Counted from the stretch's first letter, positions 9,732 to 20,300 are shown. The stretch is 64,000 nt of DNA from Euglena gracilis (GCA_039621445.1 CP154956.1:28092667-28156666), one strand, 5' to 3'. Numbers and translations are program-made. Notes: generated from the letters alone by a model not told the origin.

Positions 9732-12700
9732 GGGGCTGGTGTTGCCGGGTGGTGCTGCTGGCGTGGCGGTGGTGCTGGCCCCTTCCGTTGCGGGTGGTGG
9801 TAGGTTGCTGCTTGGCGGTGGTGCTGCTCCTGCCCGGGGTGGTGCCTGCTGCGGGCGATGTGGGGGTGGCGGCGGTGGGTGCGTCTTCGATCGCCAGCGT
9901 GGCGCGATGGGTGAGGTGGCGGCTCTCTTGCTGCTGCTGTTGCTGCTGACAGATCCATCGCACCATTTCGATGAGCAGTGCCCGTTGGGGGTCCACTGCT
10001 CCTTCCGCCGGGTAGGGCTGTGGTCGCCCCATCTCCCGCTGCCACCGGGCCCTTGTCGGCCCGGTGGTGCTGCTGACCGCTTGGATCAGTCGTTGGACTG
10101 GCATGGGCAGCTGTGCGCTCGCCACACGGAGCAGCGCGGTCACTGCCCCGGTGTCCAGCCCCGGCAGCAGGAGCGGGCGTTCCACTGGCACCAGGCGCTC
10201 CACGTGCACCGGCACCGGGTACGGTGTGGGCACTGCGCGCTCCACGACCACCGGCACGGGTACGTGGTACGGCACTGGGATCTGTACCGGCACCACGCGC
10301 TCGACGTACACCGGCACGGGACAGGGGGTGGGCACCGGCACCGGCACCGGGTACGGTTGGGGCACCTGGACCACTTGCAGCGGCTGCTGCACTGTGGTTG
10401 TTGGCGGCTGCTGGCTGGTTGGCGTCGCCGCTGATGTCTGTGTGGTGGGTGTAGGGGAAGCGCCGGCCACCTCCCGCTCCTGTGTGCTCGCTGTGCACCG
10501 TGTTTCGGCGACAGGAACGTGAGGTGGCTGTGCTCGTGGGGAGAGTGCGCCCCCCACTGCACGCTCCTGTGCGAGAGGGGCGTGCAGTGGCAGCGACTCG
10601 GAAGGCGGACAGCCCCATCGCACAGCCTTCTCGGCCCAAGTCGACGAAGAGCTGGCAGCCCCCCGCGTGGGGTACACCGGTGAAGACCACGGCCTTCTCG
10701 GCGGTATGTTGCCTTTCTGCCCTGCCCCCCTCTGTCCTGGTCGTCCGGTCCTGGTTGGCCCCACCCCTCCCCTGCCGCTCGGTGGGAGGGGGTACGGTAT
10801 CAGCGGCGGTGCCATCGGGCGGTAGCTGCTGGCTGGTTGCGAGGAGCCGCCCTGCGGCTCCCCGTCTCCTTGGCTTGCGTGTGGCGGGGACCCCGGTGGC
10901 GTGGTGAGATCGATGAGGTCGTCGATGGGCTCCCGTTGTGCTGCTTGGGGCTGGGGGGTCCCCTCACATGCTGCCTGGTGCCCTGCTGCGTCCCGCGGTG
11001 GTGGGTGCTGTGGTGTTCCCCTGCCACTGTCCCGCGGCAGTGGTACGCGGGCTTCCCACGTTGGCCACTTGGGGGCCGGCCTGCGCTGTCCCCCCTCCTC
11101 CACTTCCGTCACCTTTCGCCACGCGTCGTGGAACCACGCCCGCAGTTCCCGCGTGGTGACGGATGCCGCGTCCCAGTACCGCCACAGGAACCGGGTCCAC
11201 GTGGAGTGCACCATTCTCCGTGGGTATCCCCTGCGATGCGCGTGGGTGAAGATGCCGGCCACCGCGTCTTGGAACAGATCCATGCGGCTGCATGTCCGTT
11301 GGGCTGCCACCAACCGGCCCATGATGACGCCTGCCAGCTGGGCTGGGTTGGCCACTGTTGTGCCCTCGGGGTATCGGTCCACCCGGATGGGGTAGTCCAC
11401 TGCACGGTCGTGCAGGACCGAGTGGGCTTGTCCGCGGTCGTCCACGAACAGCCGCACCCCCAGGTAGATGAGGCTGTGGGGCTCCTCGGCGGTGGACTTG
11501 TACTGCATCCCGTAGTCCTCCTCGGTGGGCAGCCCTTTCCCGGGGATGAGGGCATCTGGTCCCATGACGATGATGTCGTCGATGTACCGCCGCATGAGGA
11601 CGTTGGTCGGTGCCGTTCGGTCCACCCACCTGCTCTCCACGGCGTAGGCGTACAGGTTGGCCAGCTGCGGGGAGCACTCCAGCCCCATGGGTACTCCCTT
11701 TTGCTGCTTCCGCACCACCCCGCCGTTCACCGCGTAGAGGTTGGCCAGCATCTTGCGCAGGGTGTCCTCCACCCTCGGCAGCGTGAACCACGGCATTCCG
11801 GGGGCGTCCTTCACCTTGGCCGCCTCGTGCCAGCCCCCTGCCCCCAGGCGTAGGTCCACGTCTCGTGGGTGTTGGCCCGTGTCCCGTGCTTTGCCGGTGG
11901 TTTCCTCCTCCCAGGCTTCCTTCACCGCTGCCATCACCCCGTGCACCAGGTGCTCGTGCTCCAGCGCCTCGTACATGGTGGTGAAGTCATACGTTGCCCA
12001 CGGCACGGCGCCCAGGGCTCGGCTTTGCGCCAGCACCCGGAACTCCTGCACGAACTCATCGATGTCCTCGATGATCCAGTAGCGGGACTTGTTGCCTTTG
12101 CCCACTGCTTCCCGTTCCTTTCGCCGCAGGGTAGCCATCACCACTTGGAGCACTTTGACCATGAGGCCGCCCACTTCGGAGAGGGCGTTCTTTGGCTTTC
12201 CTTCTTCTTCCTCATGGTCGCCTTCGTCCTGGTTCCGGGCCGTCCCGGCAATCCAGCGGAAGGCTTGCTTCTTGGCCTTCCATGCTCCATAGAGGTATGG
12301 CAGCCGTGGGTGGTGGAGGAGCTGCAGCTCGTCGTTCAGGGCCTTGATCTGCTCCAGCAGGTCCGCCGGCGGGCGGGCGTCTGGGACGAATGCCCCGGTC
12401 GCTTCCAGCCGCTCGTGCAGCTTCGCCGCGAACAGCCGCCCGCAGGCGAAGAACAGGGCGTGCGGTGCCCTGTCCTCCGGCCCGAACACCAGCGCTCTCT
12501 TGGCTGCGCTGAGCTGCTCCTGCAGGTTGGGGTACCCGTCTGGCTCGTGGGGGTGCTCCCTCGCCGCCTGCGTGATGCGGGCCTCTGCGCGTGCCCGCAC
12601 CGCTTCCGCCCACTTCAGCAGGCCCGTGCGGTAGCCCTCGTCGTCTTGGTGGGCCTTGGTCTTGTACTCCACGTACTGGCGGAGGCCGTCGTCGAGGCGC

Positions 12701-14310
12701 GCCAGCACTGACGAGATGGGCAGCCGCAGGCGGTACTTCTTCCCCTTGCTGAGGATCTCCCTCAGGTACGGGGACGCCAGCTCGTCGGGGTCTGTGGAGA
12801 GGACGTGCCCCTCCACCAGCGTGGCGTTCGGTCGCACCTGCGTCCGGCAGGGGCAGTGCTCCTCCCCGTCGGCGTCCATCGGCTGTGGGTGCATGGCCCA
12901 GTCCTTGTAGTTGAACAGTGCGCTGGCGATCTGCGGGGCGAACTTGTGCACCACCATGATGGCTGCCCCCACCTCCGGCTCTGGGTGGAGCTTGTACACC
13001 TCGGGGTCGCGGATGATGTCCGGCAGGGCCATCTTCTCGGCGATGGGGTGCCCGTACAGGAAGCGGACGAAATCCCGGGCCTTCTTCTCCGCCTTGCGCT
13101 TTCGGAGTGCCTCCCGGGCTTCTGCTGCGATCGCAGCCGTTGTCGCCGTCTGCTCTGTTGGGCGCAGTCCCTTCTCCAGCCCCTCCAGGATCTCCACCAG
13201 GTCCTCGCGCGCCAGCACGTGCAGCCACCGCCTTGTTGCCCTCGGGTCTGCCTGCCACTGCCGGATGGCGCTCTTTGCCGCCTCCAGGTCCCGTGCTGGT
13301 TCCCGTGGCGCGGTTGCTCCACTGGGGGGCAGGTGGCCCGCGCTTGCGGGCTTGCCCGGGTACGCTGAGTTCCATCCCTTTGGCCACATGGACCTCAGCT
13401 TGTCCACCCAGTACTTCTCCCTCGGGGTGGCCACCGCCCGGAAGAGCGCCCGCTCTTTCTTCCGCCACCCTGCTTGTCGGTCTGCCTCTGGACATCGCCA
13501 CAGCTCCTTGGGGATGATCTCCAGTGGCAGGGCCAGCCAGGTCATCGGGTCCGGGTCGTCTGCCAGCGCCAGGTGCAGGAAGTCCCGCGCCGACTTTCGT
13601 GCGTACCAGTGCTCTCGTGCCCGCTGGCGGATGGTGTTGACCGTCTGGCCCACGTACCACTTCCCTGTTGGGAAATGGTACGCCCCGTAGATCATCCCGT
13701 GCCAGGTGGTCACTGCCTCCGGGGAGAAGTAATTGGCCCGGTCTCCGTTGGCTTGTGCCTCAGCGTGCCGGAGCTCCAGCAGTCGCCGAATCGGGCTCTT
13801 GCGCCAGGAACGCCGTTGCACGGCGTTCACGTGCCAGTCCTCCCATGACCTCCACGTCCACGCCTGCCTTCCCGTGCTCCTCTCCACCTGCCTCGCGTGC
13901 TTCCCGTGGACTGGGTATGGGAGCGGCCTGTCGTCGCGGGCTGGCGTGTGCCGCGCGACGCTCACCGTCACTCTCCCTCCACCCGTTGTGGGGTGGCCGC
14001 GGTTGCCCGCGTCGCTCTCTCTTTTACCACGTGGGTTTCCCTTGCCTTTCCCTTTCCCCCTCCCCCCTCCCTTGGCCTCCTGTCCCCCGGTGGCTGCCCG
14101 TCTGTCTGGCGCACTGGGCTGCCCCTTCCCTTTCCCCCTCCCCCCTCCCTTGGCCTCCGGTCCTCCGGTGGCTGCCCGTCTGTCTGGCGCGCTGGGCTGC
14201 CCCTTCCCCCTCCCCCCTCCCTTGCCTGCTGGTGGGTGTGTGGCGGTCCCCGTGCATGCGTGCGTGCTGGGGGGGCGGCGCTCCCCCCATGGGCTCCGCA
14301 CGCGTTTCAC
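8917..14310 (-). CDS. GIY-YIG nuclease / reverse transcriptase polyprotein of Penelope-like element
   Basis: A 1797-codon ORF. Residues 1-95 are Gly/Lys/Arg-rich with two copies of a GGGRGKGQPSAPDRR unit and come from the upstream pseudo-LTR. A GIY-YIG domain spans about 207-320: IYGAYHFPTGKWYVGQT, then RQRAREHW, and a late EKYWVDKL...GWN block. About 485-505 holds a CPC...GHVL cysteine-histidine motif. The RT begins near 650: LPYLYGAWKAKKQAFRWIAG is the Penelope-type fingers motif, YDFTTMYEAL (D775) motif A, KGVPMGLECSPQLANL motif B and RRYIDDI (D911, D912) motif C. All catalytic aspartates are present. After the thumb, around 1180-1370, lies a Pro/Val-rich repeat tract (VERxVPVxxP). Beyond about residue 1480 this frame looks like a shadow, and the real product probably continues in the overlapping ORF. 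Confidence 0.85.
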   Translation of the reverse strand: MKRVRSPWGERRPPSTHACTGTATHPPAGKGGGRGKGQPSAPDRRAATGGPEAKGGGRGKGKGQPSAPDRRAATGGQEAKGGGRGKGKGKGNPRGKRESDAGNRGHPTTGGGRVTVSVARHTPARDDRPLPYPVHGKHARQVERSTGRQAWTWRSWEDWHVNAVQRRSWRKSPIRRLLELRHAEAQANGDRANYFSPEAVTTWHGMIYGAYHFPTGKWYVGQTVNTIRQRAREHWYARKSARDFLHLALADDPDPMTWLALPLEIIPKELWRCPEADRQAGWRKKERALFRAVATPREKYWVDKLRSMWPKGWNSAYPGKPASAGHLPPSGATAPREPARDLEAAKSAIRQWQADPRATRRWLHVLAREDLVEILEGLEKGLRPTEQTATTAAIAAEAREALRKRKAEKKARDFVRFLYGHPIAEKMALPDIIRDPEVYKLHPEPEVGAAIMVVHKFAPQIASALFNYKDWAMHPQPMDADGEEHCPCRTQVRPNATLVEGHVLSTDPDELASPYLREILSKGKKYRLRLPISSVLARLDDGLRQYVEYKTKAHQDDEGYRTGLLKWAEAVRARAEARITQAAREHPHEPDGYPNLQEQLSAAKRALVFGPEDRAPHALFFACGRLFAAKLHERLEATGAFVPDARPPADLLEQIKALNDELQLLHHPRLPYLYGAWKAKKQAFRWIAGTARNQDEGDHEEEEGKPKNALSEVGGLMVKVLQVVMATLRRKEREAVGKGNKSRYWIIEDIDEFVQEFRVLAQSRALGAVPWATYDFTTMYEALEHEHLVHGVMAAVKEAWEEETTGKARDTGQHPRDVDLRLGAGGWHEAAKVKDAPGMPWFTLPRVEDTLRKMLANLYAVNGGVVRKQQKGVPMGLECSPQLANLYAYAVESRWVDRTAPTNVLMRRYIDDIIVMGPDALIPGKGLPTEEDYGMQYKSTAEEPHSLIYLGVRLFVDDRGQAHSVLHDRAVDYPIRVDRYPEGTTVANPAQLAGVIMGRLVAAQRTCSRMDLFQDAVAGIFTHAHRRGYPRRMVHSTWTRFLWRYWDAASVTTRELRAWFHDAWRKVTEVEEGGQRRPAPKWPTWEARVPLPRDSGRGTPQHPPPRDAAGHQAACEGTPQPQAAQREPIDDLIDLTTPPGSPPHASQGDGEPQGGSSQPASSYRPMAPPLIPYPLPPSGRGGVGPTRTGRPGQRGAGQKGNIPPRRPWSSPVYPTRGAASSSSTWAEKAVRWGCPPSESLPLHAPLAQERAVGGALSPRAQPPHVPVAETRCTASTQEREVAGASPTPTTQTSAATPTSQQPPTTTVQQPLQVVQVPQPYPVPVPVPTPCPVPVYVERVVPVQIPVPYHVPVPVVVERAVPTPYPVPVHVERLVPVERPLLLPGLDTGAVTALLRVASAQLPMPVQRLIQAVSSTTGPTRARWQREMGRPQPYPAEGAVDPQRALLIEMVRWICQQQQQQQESRHLTHRATLAIEDAPTAATPTSPAAGTTPGRSSTTAKQQPTTTRNGRGQHHRHASSTTRQHQPRARSSSSSGKQHAGPTNTNHKRHTATERHPQAGSTKHHSHRGGTGKKRPHGHRPTPGQQAPSVGGGGGGGHTTARRRGRRLAGNPTKPAQEEAVHALGRVAGGVAGAVRAVQGHAQSKRPPRDVAGVGPKPPRPSVGSRRRQAEGRDPPMEGDGERRPNPSRRPSEQHARTEAEVPHRSGRRRWRTHQPRLAGRPAHRGGEAARPRRGWVGSGPPRGASGEPKESPATGLGRLSRGTCRSPAGRVPARRQSGPQTNTHQNHDAKNHRHARQ

Positions 14311-14353
14311 GCCACCCCCGGACCCCGCGCCAGGGCCCGGGGGCCCGGGGATG

Positions 14354-14355
<2 letters not shown>
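14022..14355 (-). repeat. Pseudo-LTR, upstream copy
   Basis: Direct copy of 7745-8078. In element orientation it is the 5' copy and contains the ATG used for the RT ORF (14310). It is followed on the plus strand by (CT)n without a break. Near-identity of the two copies points to a young insertion, or to homogenisation. Confidence 0.9.

Positions 14356-14443
<88 letters not shown>
14356..14443. repeat. (CT)n microsatellite at retroelement end
   Basis: About 88 bp of near-perfect (CT)n, with one TTT interruption, directly abutting the pseudo-LTR. It mirrors the (CT)n at 7713-7744 on the other side. Confidence 0.95.
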
Positions 14444-14447
<4 letters not shown>

Positions 14448-14458
14448 GACTCTCTTGC

Positions 14459-15318
<860 letters not shown>

Positions 15319-15329
15319 GCAAAACCAGT

Positions 15330-16600
15330 TTTTTGGACGGGGGTGGAGGTACATGAGAGATGTGCCAAGGAAGGCTGGGTGACTTTTGTTCCTGGAATAA
15401 CTGGCAGCAGCCAACCACAGCCACAATCAGGCAAGGAGAAAATCCCTTCGAGGGCAAAGACAAAATGGTGGCTTCAAAATGTGTGATTTACTGAAAGTAG
15501 CTTGGTTGCAGCCACGTCTGGCTGAGCCAGACATTAGTCCAGTGAATTCCCACGAGATCTGGATTGACGTTTTCACAAACACACATAAAACGTAAAACAT
15601 GAGCATAAAACATCGACCCCACACAGGTACAAGCTTCACCAACTAGCCACCCAACAAGCCACCCAAATGGCGTAGTGGGATAAATGACACGCCCAATGTG
15701 TGACACATTGGGTAACACAAAGGGCATAAAAATCGCCCACCCGCATCATGTAAATTGAAAATCAATGGAAACTTTGGAAAATTGGATGTTTGATCCCTTC
15801 AAACATCCAATTTTGATCATTTTGAACCCATTTTCATGCATTTATCCAAGAAACCTGCGTAGAGTCTGCAACAATTGCAAAAAATCGGTCCAAAACAACT
15901 TTGGGTTATTTTTTGTTTTGGCATTCCTTCTCCTTGTAAATTGCATAATTAAGAATGACAAATTGGCCAAGATGGGAGGGGGGATAATTTAAAGAATACA
16001 GAGAGTTAAAAAAAAAAGAATACGGATTTGCAAGTGGACTTATTGGTCGATGAGACTCACAGAAAACCAAAGGACATGCACCTCCCTTTATGCAGCCTGG
16101 GTCCGACTCAGTAAATTATCTCTTGAAAACAACCATTGGGTGTGGCATCACCCAACCCAATGACAAACCAACCCCAGAGGGTGGGGTCAGGGCTGTGTGG
16201 GGAGGCATGGTGGGTTGGTCGACCCCCCCCCCAACCCTCCTGGGGTTTGCAACAACTGGCACCAATCGCCTAATCTCTGAGTTTTTGCAGCAAAGTTAAG
16301 CACAATGGACGAGTTGTTCTACTGTAAATGTAAACACTGTGAATGTGTGAAGGGTTCAACCTTTGGCGAAAACTTCGGGGCGAAGGTTTGTTCTCTTGGC
16401 AGTCAGGGGAGTGGGGTTTAGACTCCCACCACCCCTCCCCCTAAAAAAAAAACCCTAAAAAGCATGGCCTGGGAGGAATCTACTGACTTTGCACATGCTA
16501 ATCATGCTGATTGTTGGGGTCATTACAACAGGAAGCTTTTTGCAAACAAAAAAACTTCCTACATTTCTTGCAGGCTGAACGTGACAAACTGGGGGAGGGA
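15330..16600. other. Non-coding, no recognised gene
   Basis: AT-rich sequence with many stops in all frames, some T/A homopolymers and one C/G-run motif at 16205-16240. Probably intronic or intergenic sequence. I see no RNA gene or domain. Confidence 0.4.
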
Positions 16601-17009
16601 GGTCTCGGAGTGCGCCTGGGCAGGCAGGCACTACCCCCCCCCGGGTTGTGCCTGCCTGCCTGCCAGGCACCAGTACCTGCACAGGCAGGCAGGCAGGCAG
16701 GCACCTCCGCGGGGGGGGGGGGGGCTGTGCCTGTCGGGACAACGATGGGTTTCTGGCACCTTTCAGCAACAGGGAACCCTGGCCATGTGCCCAAACATTT
16801 GGTCATGTGCGCTATCCCCTCCCCCAGGGAGGGAGTTGGATCCTTGGAGTGCCCTGCCCCGGAGACACCCCCCCTCCCTTGACATTCAGCCTGGATACTT
16901 GGGGAGCTTGAAGCGTGGACGGCAGAGAAATACGTCGCAGAATCATATACACCTCCGAACACCAACTGCGTGCAGGCAATTTCTGTTTCTGGAGGATGGG
17001 GATGAAGCC

Positions 17010-17140
17010 TGCCTGCTGTCTGCAACGCCTGAATCACCGCTTTGATTGGCGGGTCCGTGGCGTTGTCCACCGTGAGGTGCAGGGCCTGCAGGGTTGTGTT
17101 GTACTTCGGCGGAAGGACACGTCCTCTTTCCTTGTCGTCT
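17010..17140 (-). CDS. LRR exon
   Basis: The minus frame reads KYNTTLQALHLTVDNATDPP then IKAVIQALQTA: an LQALHLTVDN strand followed by a helix, one RNI unit. A GC dinucleotide follows the codons ending QTA (CAG|GCAGGC), a possible GC donor as used elsewhere in this window. It is the first LRR exon upstream of the retroelement. Confidence 0.5.
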
Positions 17141-17454
17141 TCGGTCTTTGGTGTCACCCCCGTTGCCTTGTGCTGGCCCGCAGCCAGGACAAGGGATGAC
17201 GGGCGACGGGGACCATCAGCCCCACCGAGTAATGTGCAGTGTCGGAATTAACGTGCGCTACACAACACTTGTTAAAAACCCTTTCCAATGATGAGCAAGG
17301 TGGCGAATGCAAAGGTGACAAAAGTTGTGGTCCGACCAAGGGGTCGTCTTGGGAAATGGGGGGAGTGCAACATCCATGCGCACTAAAACCAGAAGAGGTG
17401 CTGCGGCGGTCGCCGGGTGGCGGTGCCCACCCCACCCCCAACGTGCCGCTGGCA

Positions 17455-17612
17455 CGCCAGCCACAGGACGTCCCCCCAGCAGGGCACTGGCCAACGTCGT
17501 GGCGCCGTCCGCAGACAACTCCTGGAGCCCGAGGCGCAGCTGCCGCAGCTGGGTGTTGCGGGCGATGCCGGACGCCACGCTGTGCAGCGCTTCCAGGGAT
17601 AGATGGGAAGCC
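17455..17612 (-). CDS. LRR exon downstream of an introner-like element
   Basis: The minus frame reads LEALHSVASGIARNTQLRQL then RLGLQELSADGATTLASALL: one complete RNI unit and the helix of the next. Its acceptor side coincides with the end of the TIR element (CCTCAAG|GCTTCCCATC), so an AG inside the terminus would be used. The exon reads on from the element-derived residues ASHLS. Confidence 0.55.
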
Positions 17613-18085
17613 TTGAGGGGGGGGGTCAGACCCCCCCGACATGGAGGGGGGGGGAGGGGTCGGAACCCCTTCCCACCTCGAAACTGAAGGGGGCCGGGAG
17701 AACTTTCGGTTTTGTGGACCAGCAACAGGCCGGATGTTTTTGACCAAAATTGGTCCTGAATTTTTTTTGCTGAAAACAAATCGAAAAATGCTCACATTTT
17801 GAAATTTTTTGAACGTTTTCTTCGTGTGGAAAACACCAAAACATCGAAAATGGGCAATGTGCTCAAAATTGAGAAAAAAGGCATTTTTGTTCATTTTCCG
17901 TGCGCAGCACAGCGCGGCGCTAGAAAAAAAATCCGCTGTTTCTGGAACCTGCCAAGGAGGGGGGTGGGGGGTTCGGACCCCCCCCCTCCCAACATCTAGG
18001 ATCCGGACCCCCCCCCTACCACCTCATCCCCAGTCGGGACCCCCCTACCACCTACCTCAAAACCGAAGGGCTTCCCATCCATCCC
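17596..18085 (-). mobile_element. TIR-bounded introner-like element
   Basis: In minus orientation the unit begins GGGATGGATGGGAAGCC and ends with GGCTTCCCATCTATCCC, a 17-bp inverted repeat with one mismatch. A GT donor lies 31 bases in (TTTTGAG|GTAGGTGG) and an AG lies at the far end (CTCAAG|GCTTCC). LRR coding sequence lies immediately on both sides, so almost the whole intron is this element. The core has runs of G and C plus an AT-rich part with GTGGAAAACACCAAAACATC. Related copies lie at 34957-35412, 58542-58860 and 3515-3740. No transposase is encoded. Confidence 0.65.
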
Positions 18086-18165
18086 TGAGCGCGTCGTCTG
18101 ACACCACTGTGCACTGCAGTGTGAGGTCCACCAGGGTGGCCCGCAGAGCCCTCTCGATTCGCATG
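18056..18165 (-). CDS. LRR exon upstream of an introner-like element
   Basis: The minus frame reads ERALRATLVDLTLQCTVVSD then DALRDGWEALRFE: the VDLTLQCTVVSDDAL unit is a good RNI repeat. The last dozen codons (DGWEALRFE) come from the element terminus. The GT donor is GAG|GTAGGTGG at 18055. The upstream limit is approximate. Confidence 0.55.
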
Positions 18166-18599
18166 GCGCATCCCTGGGGGCGCACGGAGTCTACGCGTGC
18201 GCACACCACACCTGAAGCCACACATTCCCAATGCAATGCAATTACATTCGATGCATTTGCACGCCAATCATCTGCGCTGCTTTGCTGGGTCCATGGGTTC
18301 CGTTGATGGCACACTGCAATTGCACTGCAATCCATGCGTGAGACATCAGCCACATTACCATGATCCAATTGAATCCGAGAACCAGTCATCCAAACACCAT
18401 GATAGGAATGCGAGGGGCAGCTGCAAAAGAGTTGTTACGGAGTGTGTCTGCCAATACTTGCGCCCGAGTGTTGCCGAGAGTATGGAAGCAGCAGTCACAT
18501 TTGAAGCACATCAACTGGACATCTGAGACGAGCGAGACCTTCATCAACTCTCAAATAAGAAAGGAGGGGGAAAATATACACACAAAACCCTCAGCTAAC

Positions 18600-19330
18600 A
18601 AAGATCGTGTTTAGGGCGTAGCTCAAGGACCCCCCCCCCCCAGCGTCCAGAGCGTTGCTTAAAAAAAATCGACCCCACCCCGCGGGGGGGGGGGGGGTCC
18701 AGCCAGCCAGCAGCCCTTTTCCAGCCCCGGATCCCCCTCCCCCCATGAACGAGATTTACTTATTTCCAGCCACCCAAAGGGCGGCTGGTCGGTATCGGTT
18801 GGGGAACAAAAATGAGCCAAAAATGGCCAAAAGGCCAAATATGGTCAAAATGGGCGAAAATGGGTTGGAAAAAGCTGCCAGGACATTTTGGGGGTCAAAT
18901 TTTTTTTGTATAATTGGCAGTTTTGGACATTTTTTGTGATTACGATTTTTTTGGAACCTGGTTCGACCCTGTGTCGGGCCCAGCTCCAGCCCATGACCCC
19001 GGCAGCAACTTTTTTCAAGCCAGCCCAAATTTTGGCCTGTGAGCTGGACCGAGTTCACCATTCGCAAGATTTGTAACTTCATCTTGGGTTCAGAACAGGC
19101 TTCTTTTTAAGACCCCCGGGGGGGTGGGGGGTCCCCCCCCACCCAACCAGGGTGGCGCGGGACCCCCCCCCGGGGGGGGGACCCCCCCCAAAATCGGGCC
19201 CCGTTAAAGGCAATTTTCAAAAATTTTCGGCGCTTCGCGCCGAAAAGGTATACCCAGCGCCTCCGGCGCGGGACCCCCCCACCCACCGCCCCTCCCCCCG
19301 GGGGGGGGGGTCTTCTGACTTAAAAAGATG
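18600..19330. repeat. G/C-run dispersed elements
   Basis: Contains GGGGGTCCAGCCAGCCAGCA at about 18690-18710, a motif shared with elements at 19.6-20.1, 24.1-24.6 and 40.2-40.5 kb, and a TTCGGCGCTTCGCGCCGAA hairpin at about 19227-19245. No coding region was seen. Confidence 0.5.
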
Positions 19331-19449
19331 CCTGGTTCAGAATAAGGAATGGCTGGCAATCGACAAATGATGGGAACCTGTCTGATGTCGGCACAATTTA
19401 ATAGCTCTCATGCAGAGCAAGGTTTTACCCGATGCAGGAGGGGGGAGTG

Positions 19450-19555
19450 CGAATGACAGCCTGCTGGGCGCGTGCGGAGGGTGAGGGACTGGATGGCCTC
19501 GTTGAGCTGCAACTGCTCCATCAGCACTGGGACGCGGCTCCGTGGCATCGTCTTC
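19450..19555 (-). CDS. Probable LRR exon
   Basis: The minus frame reads VPVLMEQLQLNEAIQSLTLR then TRPAGCHS. LxLNEAIQSLTLRT fits the helix-strand transition of RNI repeats. It is short, with unresolved splice sites, but in line with the other minus-strand exons. Confidence 0.45.
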
Positions 19556-19609
19556 AATTCAGGACTTCGCTTAACACCCCCTCCAAGAGGAGCTGAAAAA
19601 AATGGGTGG

Positions 19610-20115
19610 TGGGAAAAAAGGCTGCTGGCTGACTGGCTGGACTAGGGGTTTTGATTAAGGACCCCAGGCCAGGGGGGACGATCCCGCAGGCCGGCTGGAA
19701 AAAGGTGGTGGCTGGAAAAAAAAATGTGCTGGCTGGACCCCCAGGGGGTGGTCCAGGGGAGGGTGGGGTCCGGCCGGCTGGAAGCTGGACCGCCGGGTAC
19801 CCAAACAATGCCTGAAAAAAAGCCCAAATCCCGTTGGGTTGGCGTTTTTCAGCCAAAATTAGGTGGAAAATCCCAAAAACCATCCAAACATGCCAGTTTT
19901 GGCCACTTTTAACCCCTTTCCAAAATTTTCGGCGCTTCTTGTCGAAATTTTTTCCGGTCCAGCATGGCTTCGCTGGGCTGGGAAAAACTTTATTTCATCG
20001 GACCCCCCCCCCCCGCAGGTTTGCAGCCCAGCTGGGAGGTGCTTGCTGGAAAAAATATGCTGGTCGGCTGGACCCCCCCCCCCGGGGGTAGAGTCTCCTC
20101 CGGCTTTAAAAAAAA
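19610..20115. repeat. Dispersed element, GGCTGGCTGGACCCCC family
   Basis: Shares with 40.17-40.55 kb the order GGACCCC run, a GCTGGCTGGA block, AAAGCCCAAATCC, then TTTTTCAGCCAAAA and a block like ATGCCAGTTTTGGCC. Ends are marked by G-run/C-run hairpins. No ORF is conserved. Confidence 0.6.
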
Positions 20116-20134
20116 AAACTTGGGCTGCCTTCCC

Positions 20135-20300
20135 AGGGAGTGGAGCCCCTTTGGCTTGAGCGGCGCCTTGCTTGGACTCCAGCGTCACGGAGCGGAGGGA
20201 GTGCCCCTGGCGCAGGTGGGTGGACAACACGACGCCTGCGGCCTCCAGGACCTTCTCACACCGCAGGCTGATCACCTTCAGCCGCGGATTGAGCACAGGC
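20135..20300 (-). CDS. LRR exon
   Basis: The minus frame reads LNPRLKVISLRCEKVLEAAG then VVLSTHLRQGHSLRSVTLES: two RNI strands (LKVISLRC and LRSVTLES) separated by a helix. Coding composition is strong and both repeat registers are correct. The AT-rich sequence beyond 20300 looks intronic. Confidence 0.6.

Larger units (their letters stand above)
7745..14355 (-). mobile_element. Penelope-like retroelement (Chlamys-type: N-terminal GIY-YIG)
   Basis: A 6.6-kb unit bounded by direct repeats of 334 bp (7745-8078 and 14022-14355) and encoding a GIY-YIG nuclease upstream of a reverse transcriptase. In Penelope-like elements most lineages carry the nuclease C-terminally; the N-terminal order is the hallmark of the Chlamys/Naiad group described in green algae, protists and invertebrates. 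Partial tandem copies that act as pseudo-LTRs are also typical of Penelope-like elements. Both ends abut (CT)n, suggesting insertion into, or priming at, a CT microsatellite. The element lies between LRR exons in the same orientation, probably inside an intron. The element name is inferred from domain order, not from a database match. Confidence 0.85.

Noticed and set aside
7745-14355. Hammerhead ribozyme in the pseudo-LTRs
   Set aside because: Expected in many Penelope-like elements, but I could not find the CTGATGA...GAAA core on either strand by eye; a covariance-model search would decide.
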